DNA from: Mycolicibacterium peregrinum
Lineage (GTDB): Bacteria; Actinomycetota; Actinomycetes; Mycobacteriales; Mycobacteriaceae
Assembly (NCBI RefSeq): GCF_001665625.1
Contig: NZ_LZSY01000160.1
Coordinates: forward strand, 1 to 49,710
Direction: 5' to 3'
DNA: 49,710 bases
Below, piece after piece: positions 1-8,746 of the stretch (its first letter is position 1; each line of letters begins with the position of its first letter). Both the position numbers and the translations under genes were made by a program. Below the pieces are notes generated by a model. The model saw only the letters and a list, made by a program, of their open reading frames with translations, was not told the origin of the DNA and did no database searches.

Positions 1-93
1 CGCCTACGCGCCGAACTCAACAACGACCTCGCCTACGAACGCGACTACCAAGCCTGGCTCGCCGAAGAATACGGACCCCCACCACCCTTCTGA
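1..93 (+). CDS. C-terminal fragment of an unidentified protein
   Basis: The window opens inside a gene. Frame 1 gives 30 residues ending in a proline-rich YGPPPPF tail and a TGA stop. The start and most of the protein lie outside the window. An Arg/Glu/Ala-rich helix followed by a PPPF end resembles the tails of mycobacterial DUF222/HNH (13E12-type) proteins, but 30 residues cannot establish this. The codons use GAA and CAA freely, much like the accessory operon at the far right. A hairpin lies just downstream. Confidence 0.45.
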   Translation, partial: RLRAELNNDLAYERDYQAWLAEEYGPPPPF

Positions 94-107
94 GCAGGGC
101 GGTTTGG

Positions 108-150
108 TGCCGCTCGGTTCGGCGAAAAAGTCCGCAGTCCCCGAGCGGCA
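108..150. terminator. candidate bidirectional terminator hairpin
   Basis: TGCCGCTCGG (108-117) is perfectly complementary to CCGAGCGGCA (141-150), with a 23-nt loop. It lies between two convergent genes, where a two-way terminator is expected. There is no U-tract, as is common for mycobacterial terminators. Confidence 0.5.
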
Positions 151-156
151 ACAACC

Positions 157-849
157 TCACGACGCGAGATCGCGTTGATGTGGTCGTCCGGATTCGAACC
201 GCCATATCGCGTGATCGAGCGCGAACACATTCCACCCCGCGGATGCAGCTACCTCACGCACCATCTCAGCTGCGCATTCGGCGCTGACAGCCCCGATTTG
301 GCGGCCCACGTAGGCCGTCACCACACACCCGGCCCTCGCCCCAGGGATCTGCGTGAGCTTCAACGTGTACTCCCAGGTAACGCCCGACCGCTGCCCGGAC
401 ACCGCGCACCACGCCTTCGCGACCTGATCCCGACGGTCGTCCTCCTCAACCAGGGTGCGCAGGTCCGCGGACGTGCGAACATCCAGTGCGACAAGCGCTT
501 CCGCAACCTGTTTGACGGCAATCGACTTCAAGGGCGCGTTCGCCATGGTCGAGGTGGGCCGACGATTTCCGATCTGCGTCGCCCATGAGTCCGGCCCGCC
601 CAACTCGGCGATGTTCTGAAGAAGTTCGACCGCGCCGTCAGTATCGGCGTCCGCGCCCTGCGCAGCCCGATAGCCGCGGTATCGGGCGATGATCTTCTCC
701 ACAGAGGCACGCTGCGCCCCGGTCGAGTAGATGGAATCAATCATGCACAACGCCAGTGATTCTGGATATCCGAGCGGACTGAACCAGCGCTGCGGATCAC
801 CGAGATCGCGCAGGCACGCTTGGTGCAATTTTTCGACGTCTGAGTGCAT
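157..849 (-). CDS. conserved hypothetical protein, possible HhH/glycosylase-like fold
   Basis: The protein has 230 residues and no signal peptide or membrane segment. The ATG at 849 follows an AAGGAA Shine-Dalgarno; the reading frame stays open upstream but has no better start. The C-terminal half has the order W-x2-V-[ST]-G...TWEYTLKLTQIPGA...(about 35 residues)...LDHAIWRFES. I recognise this as a widespread actinobacterial hypothetical family. The PGA turn between helices, followed by a late Leu-Asp, recalls helix-hairpin-helix base-excision enzymes, but no catalytic residue can be assigned. That reading is inference, and the function is unknown. It converges on the partial gene at the window start. 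Confidence 0.75.
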   Translation of the reverse strand: MHSDVEKLHQACLRDLGDPQRWFSPLGYPESLALCMIDSIYSTGAQRASVEKIIARYRGYRAAQGADADTDGAVELLQNIAELGGPDSWATQIGNRRPTSTMANAPLKSIAVKQVAEALVALDVRTSADLRTLVEEDDRRDQVAKAWCAVSGQRSGVTWEYTLKLTQIPGARAGCVVTAYVGRQIGAVSAECAAEMVREVAASAGWNVFALDHAIWRFESGRPHQRDLAS

Positions 850-953
850 GGGAGTTCCTTCCGGCTGTTCGGGAACCCCGTCGGCTCCCGATGCGCTGGA
901 AGCTAACGACGGAGGCCGACAGAAAGCCGTCGAAAATCCGTGCGGTGGCGAAG

Positions 954-1481
954 TTATCCACAGGCCTGCCGGACATTGGCCAGCAGGTGCGCGTGCCGCT
1001 GCGGCCACCAGAACAGTTCCACCGCCAAGGCCACCAGGTAGACGACCGAGACGACGGCATTGCCGACCGACCCGAATACGGCGTCCCACAACGCGCTTGC
1101 CGCGGCGACGATGAGCACCACCGGCAAGAGCCAGCGAAACGGTCTGGCCGCCTCGGCGGCCTCATGCACGCCGCGGTCGTAGTCGCGGGCGGCCTCGACC
1201 AGTCGTGGGTCGTCGATGCGCTCACCACGGCGGGCAAAGGCCACGACCCTGGCCCGATCAGCGCCGGTCAGCTGTTCTGACATCGGCCAGTACCGGGCCA
1301 TCCGGCGCGCCATCCAGACGCCGTAGAAGGTGCCCACGATGACGAGGACCAGCACGCCGGAGATCCAGAATCCGGAGTCCAGCCAGGAGAGCGCACCCAG
1401 CACGAATCCCACGCTGCCGCCGATCATCAGCGCTCGGCCCCAGAAGCCGCGGCGCCAGACGAACGCCGGGACGGTCAGCAC
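954..1481 (-). CDS. small four-helix membrane protein, function unknown
   Basis: The 175-residue protein has two hydrophobic helices near the N-terminus (about residues 15-35 and 37-58), a charged cytosolic-type stretch (about 60-115), and two more helices (about 117-137 and 139-158). The start is GTG, 6 nt after the stop of the upstream gene, so the two are probably translationally coupled. I recognise no family motif. It is the last gene of the leftward run that begins at sufR, but it has no evident link to Fe-S assembly. Confidence 0.75.
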   Translation of the reverse strand: MLTVPAFVWRRGFWGRALMIGGSVGFVLGALSWLDSGFWISGVLVLVIVGTFYGVWMARRMARYWPMSEQLTGADRARVVAFARRGERIDDPRLVEAARDYDRGVHEAAEAARPFRWLLPVVLIVAAASALWDAVFGSVGNAVVSVVYLVALAVELFWWPQRHAHLLANVRQACG

Positions 1482-1487
1482 CGCCCG

Positions 1488-2468
1488 CTACCAATCTCCA
1501 TCGGCCACAGCATCACCCGGTGCGCCCTTCACCGTGACGACTTTCGCGGGATCAACAGGGGCAAAAGGCATCTCGCTTTCCCCGAACCACTCCGCGACAC
1601 TCTTGACGTTCTTCAACACCTCGGTGGCTGCCAGATCCTGGGCGTCCGCGTCGTAATAGTCGAACCATGGCAGACCGGCTTCGACATAGGCGTCGCGGTC
1701 CACCGGCGTGGGCGGCGGCACCTCACCGGTGATCGCAGTCCACTGCGCCGCGCTGCAGAGATGCACGAACACCCGCCACCAACGGTCCTCGTCGTAGCCG
1801 GACAGCGGACGGTCGTCGACGTATACCTCCTGCCGCATCCTGCCGCCGGCCCCCAGCCCCATCGACGGTGCCCCGCAGGGCGCCGGGAGCGGCCCGCAGT
1901 CAGCGAAATCCACCATCGCTTCTTCGATTAGACGGCGCGCCCGCCACTCGTCGAGAGCCTGCGGCGTCAGACCTACTGCGCGCAACTGGACACCGCCATG
2001 GACTTCCTCGCCGGTGACCTGCCCTTCGACCGTTGCCCCGGAACCGAGCGGCACGGCCACGAACTGTCGGATGAACCCGTCACCGGCGTTGATGCCGTCG
2101 AGCCACGGCTGCTCGGGTAGGGCGACGTAGTTCTGCGGATCATGGGCCAGCCGGTCCGCCCAGCTCTCGCCGCTGACCGCGCACACCTTCCCGATGCCGA
2201 TCTGCAGCGCGGCGGGTTCGTCTGAGCCGAACGACAGCCACATCGCCTCACGCTGATAGACCGGCAGCATGACCCCGCCGTGCGCCAGCCACTCAGCGGG
2301 GACCCGATGGGGATAGTCCTGGACCCGACGCAGCGGAAACGAACCGAGACTCGGTGGGAGCGGGTGTAATCCGATCTCCGGAATACGAAGGGTCCGCTCG
2401 AACGTCACCGTTGCCGGCCCCAAAAACGCCCGGTCACCGACGACCTTTACCTCAGGACTGTGTCCCAT
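1488..2468 (-). CDS. conserved hypothetical protein, 326 aa
   Basis: The start is ATG (MGHSPEVKV), with a GGAGG Shine-Dalgarno ending about 5 nt upstream. The frame stays open further upstream into sufT, but that extension has no ribosome site and is shadow sequence. The protein is soluble and rich in Trp and Asp. It contains the segments GVMLPVYQREAMWLSF, AVSGESWADRL and NYVALPEQPWLDGI, none of which I can tie to a named family. Inference: a cytosolic protein of unknown role. It lies 74 nt after sufT and may be read through from the suf operon or have its own promoter. Confidence 0.8.
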   Translation of the reverse strand: MGHSPEVKVVGDRAFLGPATVTFERTLRIPEIGLHPLPPSLGSFPLRRVQDYPHRVPAEWLAHGGVMLPVYQREAMWLSFGSDEPAALQIGIGKVCAVSGESWADRLAHDPQNYVALPEQPWLDGINAGDGFIRQFVAVPLGSGATVEGQVTGEEVHGGVQLRAVGLTPQALDEWRARRLIEEAMVDFADCGPLPAPCGAPSMGLGAGGRMRQEVYVDDRPLSGYDEDRWWRVFVHLCSAAQWTAITGEVPPPTPVDRDAYVEAGLPWFDYYDADAQDLAATEVLKNVKSVAEWFGESEMPFAPVDPAKVVTVKGAPGDAVADGDW

Positions 2469-2542
2469 ATGTGCCTCCGTATTCGCCTGGTGGCGATATT
2501 GGTAGCACCGAGGACCGACAGTCCGACGACCTTGGCGGCTAG

Positions 2543-2884
2543 CTAGACGGTGAACCCGAGCGCGCGCAACTGCTCGCGACCGTCGTCGGTGATCTTGTCC
2601 GGGCCCCACGGCGGGTTCCAGACCCAATTGATCTTGATCTCGTTGACCAGGCCCGCGCCCACGAGCGCGGTGCGCGACTGATCCTCGATCACGTCGGTCA
2701 GCGGGCATGCTGCCGAGGTGAGCGTCATGTCGATCAGCGCAACCGCGCCTTCATCGCCCTGCTCGACGTTGAGTCCGTAGACCAGGCCCAGGTCGACGAC
2801 GTTGATGCCCAGCTCGGGATCAACCACGTCGCGCATGGCCTCCTCGACATCGGCGAGCAGCTCGTCAGAAGCGGTATCACTCAT
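2543..2884 (-). CDS. sufT: SufT, MIP18/DUF59-family Fe-S maturation factor
   Basis: The 113-residue single-domain protein has the DUF59 hallmarks DPELGINVVDLGLVY near the N-terminus, TSAACPLTD with its conserved cysteine, and a C-terminal WNPPWGPDKI segment. Family knowledge: SufT proteins help mature or carry Fe-S clusters to client proteins. It is the last suf gene and overlaps the end of sufU by 4 nt (ATGA). The length is normal for the family. Confidence 0.93.
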   Translation of the reverse strand: MSDTASDELLADVEEAMRDVVDPELGINVVDLGLVYGLNVEQGDEGAVALIDMTLTSAACPLTDVIEDQSRTALVGAGLVNEIKINWVWNPPWGPDKITDDGREQLRALGFTV

Positions 2885-3339
2885 CGCTTGTCCTCCACGT
2901 CGTCGCTGGCCTGTGCCAACGCGTCTTTAAAAGCCATCCAACCCAGCAGCGCGCACTTCACCCGCGCCGGATACTTGGCGACACCGGCGAACGCGATGCC
3001 GTCACCGATTACATCTTCGTCCCCCTCCACGTTGCCGCGTGAGGAAATCATCTCGGTGAACGCCTCGACCGTCTTGAGGGCGTCTCCGACGCTCTGACCG
3101 ATCACCTGATCGGTGAGCACCGAGGTGGCAGCCTGGCTGATAGAGCAGCCCTGCCCGTCATACGAGATGTCCGCCACCGTCTCCGCGTCGTCGGACAGCG
3201 CTACCCGCAGCGTCACCTCGTCCCCGCAGGTCGGGTTGACGTGATGTACCTCGGCGGCGAAAGGCTCCCGGAGTCCGCGATTGTGCGGATGTTTGTAGTG
3301 GTCCAGGATCACTTCCTGGTACATCTGTTCCATTTTCAC
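2881..3339 (-). CDS. sufU: SufU, zinc-dependent sulfurtransferase/scaffold partner of SufS
   Basis: The 152-residue IscU-like protein has the SufU zinc ligands in place: Cys38 and Asp40 (PTCGDEV), Cys65 (DGQGCSIS) and Cys129 (RVKCALLGW). The region between Cys65 and Cys129 is longer than in IscU, which is typical of the SufU type. Family knowledge: SufU accepts persulfide sulfur from SufS. The GTG start overlaps the sufS stop by 4 nt (GTGA). An in-frame ATG two codons later is an alternative start. Confidence 0.95.
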   Translation of the reverse strand: MKMEQMYQEVILDHYKHPHNRGLREPFAAEVHHVNPTCGDEVTLRVALSDDAETVADISYDGQGCSISQAATSVLTDQVIGQSVGDALKTVEAFTEMISSRGNVEGDEDVIGDGIAFAGVAKYPARVKCALLGWMAFKDALAQASDDVEDKR

Positions 3340-4589
3340 GAGAAGAACTCCACGGCGCGTCTGATGCCGGCCACCAGGCGGTCGACCTCGTCGAGCGTGT
3401 TGTAGACCGCGAAGGACCCACGGGCGGTGGCGGCGATCCCGAAGCGACGGTGCAGCGGCCAGGCGCAGTGGTGTCCGACGCGCACGGCGACGCCCTCGTC
3501 GTCGAGCACCTGCCCGACATCGTGGGCATGGATCCCGTCGACCACGAAACTCACCGGGGACCCCCGATGTTCCATCGTCGTCGGCCCGATGATCCGAACC
3601 TGCGGAACCGATGCAAGACCTTCCAGCGCGGCTGCCACCAGTTCGGCTTCGTGAGCCTCGACGGCGTCCATCCCGATCGCGCTCAAATACCTTGCGGCTG
3701 CGGCCAATCCGACCACCTGCGAGGTCATCGGCGTGCCTGCCTCGAATCGCTGCGGCGCCGGCGCGTAGGTGGTTCGCTCCATCGTCACGGTCTCGATCAT
3801 CGAGCCACCGGTGATGAACGGCGGCATCGAGTTCAGCAGCGCGAGTCGCCCGTAGAGCACACCGATACCGGTAGGGCCAAGCATCTTGTGACCCGAGAAT
3901 GCCGCGAAATCGACGTCGAGCGCGTGAAAGTCAACCGGCTGATGGGGCACCGACTGGCAGGCGTCCAGCACCGTGAGCGCACCCACCGCCTTGGCCCGCG
4001 ACACCAGTTCGGCCACCGGGGCAACGGCGCCCGTGACATTCGAATGATGGCTGAAGGCCACCACTTTCACCCGCTCGTCGAGCTCCAGGGAATCCAGGTC
4101 GATGCGGCCGTCGTCAGTCACGCCATACCAACGCAGCGTCGCACCGGTGCGCTGGACCAGCTCCTGCCAGGGAATCAGGTTCGCGTGGTGCTCCAGCTCG
4201 GTGGTGACGATGACGTCACCGGGGCCGACTGCACGCTCGAACCGCTTGTCCCCCAGTACGTATGCGACGAGGTTGAGTGACTCGGTGGCGTTCTTGGTGA
4301 ACACCAGCTCATCCGGCTCGGCACCGACGAACGCCGCGATGTCCGCGCGGCCCTGCTCGTAGGCGTCGGTGGCCTCTTCCATCAGCTGGTGCGCACCGCG
4401 GTGCACGGCACCGTTGGAAGTGGTCAGGAAGCGCCGTTCGGCGTCGAGCACCTGCAGCGGCTTCTGCGACGTCGCCCCGGAATCCAGGTACGCCAACTGC
4501 TTTCCACCGCGCATGACCCGGCTCAGAATCGGGAAGTCCGCCCTGACCTCAGCCAGCACGGTGGGGTCGATAGTCCGTGCGGCTGTCAT
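3336..4589 (-). CDS. sufS: SufS, PLP-dependent cysteine desulfurase
   Basis: This 417-residue class V aminotransferase-fold enzyme converts cysteine to alanine and a protein-bound persulfide for cluster assembly. The PLP lysine is Lys235 in AFSGHKMLGP. The catalytic cysteine is Cys375 in RVGHHCAWPLH, followed by the group II-type RGSFAVYNT segment. The N-terminal YLDSGATSQKP and the ELEHHANLIPW stretch are also conserved. It starts 1 nt after the sufC stop and overlaps sufU, consistent with SufS-SufU working as a pair. Confidence 0.96.
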   Translation of the reverse strand: MTAARTIDPTVLAEVRADFPILSRVMRGGKQLAYLDSGATSQKPLQVLDAERRFLTTSNGAVHRGAHQLMEEATDAYEQGRADIAAFVGAEPDELVFTKNATESLNLVAYVLGDKRFERAVGPGDVIVTTELEHHANLIPWQELVQRTGATLRWYGVTDDGRIDLDSLELDERVKVVAFSHHSNVTGAVAPVAELVSRAKAVGALTVLDACQSVPHQPVDFHALDVDFAAFSGHKMLGPTGIGVLYGRLALLNSMPPFITGGSMIETVTMERTTYAPAPQRFEAGTPMTSQVVGLAAAARYLSAIGMDAVEAHEAELVAAALEGLASVPQVRIIGPTTMEHRGSPVSFVVDGIHAHDVGQVLDDEGVAVRVGHHCAWPLHRRFGIAATARGSFAVYNTLDEVDRLVAGIRRAVEFFS

Positions 4590-4590
4590 G

Positions 4591-5364
4591 TCAGGCTCCG
4601 ACCGCCTGCGTGAAGCGCACGTATCCGTTCTCTTCGAGCTCGTCGGCGAGTTCCGGGCCGCCCGATTCCACGATGCGGCCGCCGACGAACACGTGCACGA
4701 ACTGCGGACGGATGTAGCGCAGGATCCGGGTGTAGTGGGTGATCAGCAGGATGCCGCCGTGCTCGGCCTCGGCGTAGCGGTTGACACCCTCGCTCACGAT
4801 GCGCAGCGCGTCGACGTCCAGACCCGAGTCGGTCTCGTCGAGGATTGCGATCTTGGGCTTGAGCAGACCGAGCTGCAGGATCTCGTGGCGCTTCTTCTCG
4901 CCACCGGAGAATCCCTCGTTGACGCTGCGCTCACCGAACGCCGGGTCGATCTCCAGATCGTCCATCGCGCCCTTGACTTCCTTGACCCAGTGCCGCAACT
5001 TCGGGGCCTCGCCGCGGACCGCGGTGGCCGCGGTGCGCAGGAAGTTCGACATCGACACGCCGGGCACCTCGACGGGGTACTGCATGGCCAGGAAGAGGCC
5101 CGCGCGGGCGCGCTCGTCGATGCTCATCTCGAGGACGTCCTGCCCGTCGAGTGTGATCGACCCTGAGGTCACGGTGTACTTCGGGTGACCGGCGATCGCA
5201 TAGGACAGGGTCGACTTGCCCGAGCCGTTGGGGCCCATCACCGCGTGGGTCTCCCCCGACTTCACGGTGAGGTCGACACCCTTGAGGATCGGGATCTCGG
5301 TGTTCTCAGCGCCTTCGGCGGCGTTGACCGAGACGTGCAGGTCCTTGATTTCCAGAGTGGTCAT
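4591..5364 (-). CDS. sufC: SufC, ATPase of the SufBCD scaffold
   Basis: The 257-residue ABC-type ATPase is soluble, with no membrane partner. Walker A is GPNGSGKST, the signature is FSGGEKKRHE, and Walker B is IAILDETDSGLD, all characteristic of SufC. A conserved THYTRILRYI segment contains the switch histidine. Family knowledge: SufC binds SufB and SufD and drives conformational change during Fe-S assembly. It lies 2 nt after sufD. Confidence 0.97.
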   Translation of the reverse strand: MTTLEIKDLHVSVNAAEGAENTEIPILKGVDLTVKSGETHAVMGPNGSGKSTLSYAIAGHPKYTVTSGSITLDGQDVLEMSIDERARAGLFLAMQYPVEVPGVSMSNFLRTAATAVRGEAPKLRHWVKEVKGAMDDLEIDPAFGERSVNEGFSGGEKKRHEILQLGLLKPKIAILDETDSGLDVDALRIVSEGVNRYAEAEHGGILLITHYTRILRYIRPQFVHVFVGGRIVESGGPELADELEENGYVRFTQAVGA

Positions 5365-5366
5365 GA

Positions 5367-6545
5367 CTAGTTGGCTCTCGATTCAGTGATGGCAAGTTCT
5401 TTTTCGATGGCTGCGGTCAGACGCTCGCGCACCTCGGGGACAGCGATCTTGGCGATGATCTCGTTGAAGAATCCGCGCACGACAAGACGTCGAGCCTGAT
5501 CTTCGGGGATGCCACGGGCACGCAGGTAGAACAACTGCTCGTCGTCGAAACGCCCGGTGGCACTGGCGTGCCCGGCGCCGACGATCTCGCCGGTCTCGAT
5601 CTCGAGGTTGGGCACCGAATCGGCGCGGGCACCATCGGTGAGCACCAGGTTGCGGTTCACCTCGAAGGTGTCGGTACCGGTGGCCTCGGCCCGGATCAGC
5701 ACGTCGCCGATCCACACCGTATGCGCGTCGGGCTTCTTGGAATCCGGATCGCCCTGCAACGCGCCCTTGTAGAGGACATCGGACTTACAGTGCGGCTGAG
5801 CATGATCGACCAGCAGCCGCGACTCGAAGAACTGACCGTCGTCGGCGAAGTAGGTGCCGAGCATCTTGGCGTCACCGCCGGGCCCGGTGAATCGCACGGT
5901 GGCCGAGGTGCGCACGACATCGCCACCGAGGGTGACGTTGACGTGTCCGAGCACCGCGTCCTTACCGAGCTTGGCGTGGTGCGCGCTGACATGCACCATG
6001 TCGTCGGCCCAGTCGGCGATCCAGATCAGCCCAAGACCGGCCGCATCACCGACGATGATCTCGACGTTGTCGGCGTAGGTTCCGCTGCCGCGCAGGTCGA
6101 CCACCACGATCGCCCGGGACAGTTCCTCGACCCGGATCTGCAGATGCCCGTAGCCCACGGTGTCCGCGCCGGGTCCGTCGATCACGATCTCGATGGGCTC
6201 GGCCACCTCGGTGTCACGCTTGACCGTCACCACCGTCGCGGTCTCGAACGACGAGTAGGCCTGGGCAGCAACGCGATCGGTGGGTATTCCGCCCTCGCCG
6301 AGCCGCTTGTCGTCACGGCCGACGGTCTCGACCGTCACGCCCGGGCGCTCGGTCACGGTGATGCCGGCCTTACCGTTCGCAACAGCCGAACCGTCGTGCA
6401 GGCCGCGAAGCCGCTTCAGCGGGGTGAACCGCCACAGCTCGTCGCGACCGCCAGGCACCTCGAAGGCGTTGACGTCGAAGGATGCGAACAGCTCGCCCTT
6501 ATTAGTCGCGATCCCCTCGACCGCTTCAGTGAGATTCTGTGCCAC
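5367..6545 (-). CDS. sufD: SufD, Fe-S assembly scaffold subunit
   Basis: The 392-residue paralogue of SufB has a right-handed beta-helix core. The C-terminal segment GHASATGRFDDEQLFYL, with its conserved histidine, is followed by a helix that contacts SufC. The start is GTG immediately after the sufB stop, with zero spacing, so translation is probably coupled. Its role as the SufB partner in SufBC2D is family knowledge. The length is normal. Confidence 0.95.
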   Translation of the reverse strand: MAQNLTEAVEGIATNKGELFASFDVNAFEVPGGRDELWRFTPLKRLRGLHDGSAVANGKAGITVTERPGVTVETVGRDDKRLGEGGIPTDRVAAQAYSSFETATVVTVKRDTEVAEPIEIVIDGPGADTVGYGHLQIRVEELSRAIVVVDLRGSGTYADNVEIIVGDAAGLGLIWIADWADDMVHVSAHHAKLGKDAVLGHVNVTLGGDVVRTSATVRFTGPGGDAKMLGTYFADDGQFFESRLLVDHAQPHCKSDVLYKGALQGDPDSKKPDAHTVWIGDVLIRAEATGTDTFEVNRNLVLTDGARADSVPNLEIETGEIVGAGHASATGRFDDEQLFYLRARGIPEDQARRLVVRGFFNEIIAKIAVPEVRERLTAAIEKELAITESRAN

Positions 6546-7976
6546 TTAACCGACCGCGCCTTCCATCTGCAGCTCGATCAGCCGATTGAGCTCGAGCGCG
6601 TATTCCATGGGCAGTTCCTTGGCGATGGGCTCGACGAAGCCGCGCACCACCATCGCCATCGCCTCGTCCTCGGTCAGACCGCGGCTCATCAGATAGAAGA
6701 GCTGATCCTCGCTGACCTTGGACACCGTGGCCTCGTGGCCCATCGTGACATCGTCCTCGCGGATGTCCACGTACGGGTAGGTATCCGACCGGCTGATCGT
6801 ATCGACCAGCAGCGCATCGCATTTCACGCTCGACTTGCTGCCGTGCGCGCCCTTGTTGACCTGGACGAGTCCGCGGTAGGACGCGCGGCCACCGCCGCGG
6901 GCCACCGACTTGGACACGATGTTGCTCGACGTGTTCGGGGCCAGGTGCAGCATCTTGGCGCCGGTGTCCTGGTGCTGTCCCTCGCCGGCGAACGCCACCG
7001 AGAGCACCTCGCCCTTGGCGTGCTCACCGGTCATCCAGACCGCCGGGTACTTCATGGTGACCTTGGAACCGATGTTCCCGTCGATCCACTCCATCGTGGC
7101 GCCGGCCTCGGCCCGGGCACGCTTGGTGACCAGGTTGAAGACGTTGTTGGACCAGTTCTGGATCGTCGTGTAGCGGACGCGGGCGCCCGGCTTGACGATG
7201 ATCTCGACGACGGCCGAGTGGAGCGAATCGGACTTGTAGATCGGTGCGGTACAACCCTCGACGTAGTGAACGTAGGAGCCCTCGTCGGCGATGATCAGCG
7301 TCCGCTCGAACTGCCCCATGTTCTCGGTGTTGATCCGGAAGTAGGCCTGCAGCGGGATGTCGACGTGCACACCCGGCGGGACATAGATGAACGAACCACC
7401 CGACCACACCGCGGTGTTGAGTGCCGAGAACTTGTTGTCACCGGCCGGGATCACCGTGCCGAAGTACTTCTGGAAGATCTCCGGGTGCTCGCGCAAGCCC
7501 GAGTCGGTGTCGAGGAAGATCACGCCGAGCGCCTCTAGGTCCTCGCGGATCTGGTGGTACACGACCTCGGACTCGTACTGCGCAGCCACACCCGCCACCA
7601 GACGCTGCTTCTCGGCCTCCGGAATGCCAAGGCGGTCATAGGTATTGCGAATGTCCTCGGGCAGCTCCTCCCAGGAAGCCGCCTGCTTCTCGGTGGAGCG
7701 CACGAAGTACTTGATGTTGTCGAAGTCGATGCCCTCGAGGTTGGAACCCCAGTTCGGCATGGGCTTCTTGTCGAACGTGCGCAGTGCCTTGAGCCGGGAC
7801 TCCAGCATCCACTCCGGCTCGTTCTTCTTGGCCGAGATGTCACGCACGACGGCTTCCGACAGGCCGCGCTGCGCACTGGCGCCCGCGACGTCCGAGTCCG
7901 ACCAGCCGTAGCCGTAGTTGCCCAGCGACGCGATGGTCTCTTCCTGGGTCAATGGCGTTTCGGGCGTGATGGTCAT
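6546..7976 (-). CDS. sufB: SufB, Fe-S assembly scaffold (no intein)
   Basis: The 476-residue scaffold builds the nascent Fe-S cluster with SufC and SufD. Cys242 in YVEGCTAPIY matches the sulfur-accepting cysteine known from E. coli SufB. The C-terminal GHEATVSKVSEDQLFYL segment carries the conserved histidine. The reading frame is continuous and of normal SufB length, so there is no intein, unlike M. tuberculosis SufB. Its ATG overlaps the sufR stop by 4 nt. Confidence 0.97.
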   Translation of the reverse strand: MTITPETPLTQEETIASLGNYGYGWSDSDVAGASAQRGLSEAVVRDISAKKNEPEWMLESRLKALRTFDKKPMPNWGSNLEGIDFDNIKYFVRSTEKQAASWEELPEDIRNTYDRLGIPEAEKQRLVAGVAAQYESEVVYHQIREDLEALGVIFLDTDSGLREHPEIFQKYFGTVIPAGDNKFSALNTAVWSGGSFIYVPPGVHVDIPLQAYFRINTENMGQFERTLIIADEGSYVHYVEGCTAPIYKSDSLHSAVVEIIVKPGARVRYTTIQNWSNNVFNLVTKRARAEAGATMEWIDGNIGSKVTMKYPAVWMTGEHAKGEVLSVAFAGEGQHQDTGAKMLHLAPNTSSNIVSKSVARGGGRASYRGLVQVNKGAHGSKSSVKCDALLVDTISRSDTYPYVDIREDDVTMGHEATVSKVSEDQLFYLMSRGLTEDEAMAMVVRGFVEPIAKELPMEYALELNRLIELQMEGAVG

Positions 7977-8746
7977 GTCGCCGCTCCTTGCTTGTTGCTC
8001 GCTGTCGTTTGGCTTGTCGCTGCGGCCGTCCGGGCTGGGCCGTCCGCATCGAGTGGAACGTGGGTGGTGCAGGCGCAGTCACCGTTGACGATGGTCGCCA
8101 GTCGCTGCACGTGGGTGCCCAGAATCTCGGCGAACGCCTCACTCTCCGCCTCGCACAACACCGGGAACTCCTCGGCGACGTGCGATACCGGACAGTGATG
8201 CTGGCAGATCTGCACCCCGCGAATCGGGCCGTCCACCGGGTTCGTGGTGGTGGCATACCCGGCCCGGGTCAGTGCGTCGGCGACACGCTGGGCGGTGTCG
8301 GCGACGCCCTCGGACCCCTCGGTCACGCCGGCCAGGATGGTGTCCATCCGGCGCCGAGCGAAGGTCCGTACGGCGTCCTTGCCGCCGATCTCGCGCAATT
8401 GCCGAATCGCGGCGACGGCGAGATCGTCGTACGTGTGGCCGAGCTTGGCGCGCCCCGCAGCCGTCAAGCGGTAGCGCTTGGCCGGGCGGCCCCGGCCGTT
8501 GTGCTGCCAGGCGGCCGCGGCACTGGCCTGCGCATCGCCGGCTTCGATCAGGGCATCGAGGTGGCGGCGTACACCGGCGGCCGAGATGCCGAGCCGGTCA
8601 CCGATCTGCCCCGCGGTGATCGGGCCTTCGAGCAACAGGTGGATGATCGCGCGGCGGGTATGCCCGTCCGATGCCGGCACGACGTCGTTGACCGGCTTCG
8701 GCGCACCAGCCGAAGCAGAGCCCGCAGTCGTCCGACCCATTTTCAC
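7973..8746 (-). CDS. sufR: SufR, Fe-S-sensing repressor of the suf operon
   Basis: The 257-residue regulator has an N-terminal winged helix-turn-helix (about residues 28-95; ITAGQIGDRLGISAAGVRRH is the recognition region). The C-terminal half is cysteine-rich (Cys181, 185, 198, 224, 226) and includes a C-x12-C spacing seen in SufR proteins. Family knowledge: holo-SufR represses suf, and repression lifts when clusters are lost. The GTG start lies inside a palindrome. An in-frame ATG two codons on (8740) is an alternative. Being the first gene of the operon, it is probably autoregulated. Confidence 0.93.
   Translation of the reverse strand: MKMGRTTAGSASAGAPKPVNDVVPASDGHTRRAIIHLLLEGPITAGQIGDRLGISAAGVRRHLDALIEAGDAQASAAAAWQHNGRGRPAKRYRLTAAGRAKLGHTYDDLAVAAIRQLREIGGKDAVRTFARRRMDTILAGVTEGSEGVADTAQRVADALTRAGYATTTNPVDGPIRGVQICQHHCPVSHVAEEFPVLCEAESEAFAEILGTHVQRLATIVNGDCACTTHVPLDADGPARTAAATSQTTASNKQGAAT

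Noticed and set aside
2469..2708. Upstream extension of the 326-residue hypothetical into sufT
   Set aside because: It overlaps sufT, lacks a ribosome site and shows no coding pattern; ATG 2468 has a GGAGG site.
5568..7538. Plus-strand open frame of 656 codons opposite sufD and sufB
   Set aside because: Antisense shadow with the same low-complexity composition; both sense genes have full catalytic motifs and normal length.
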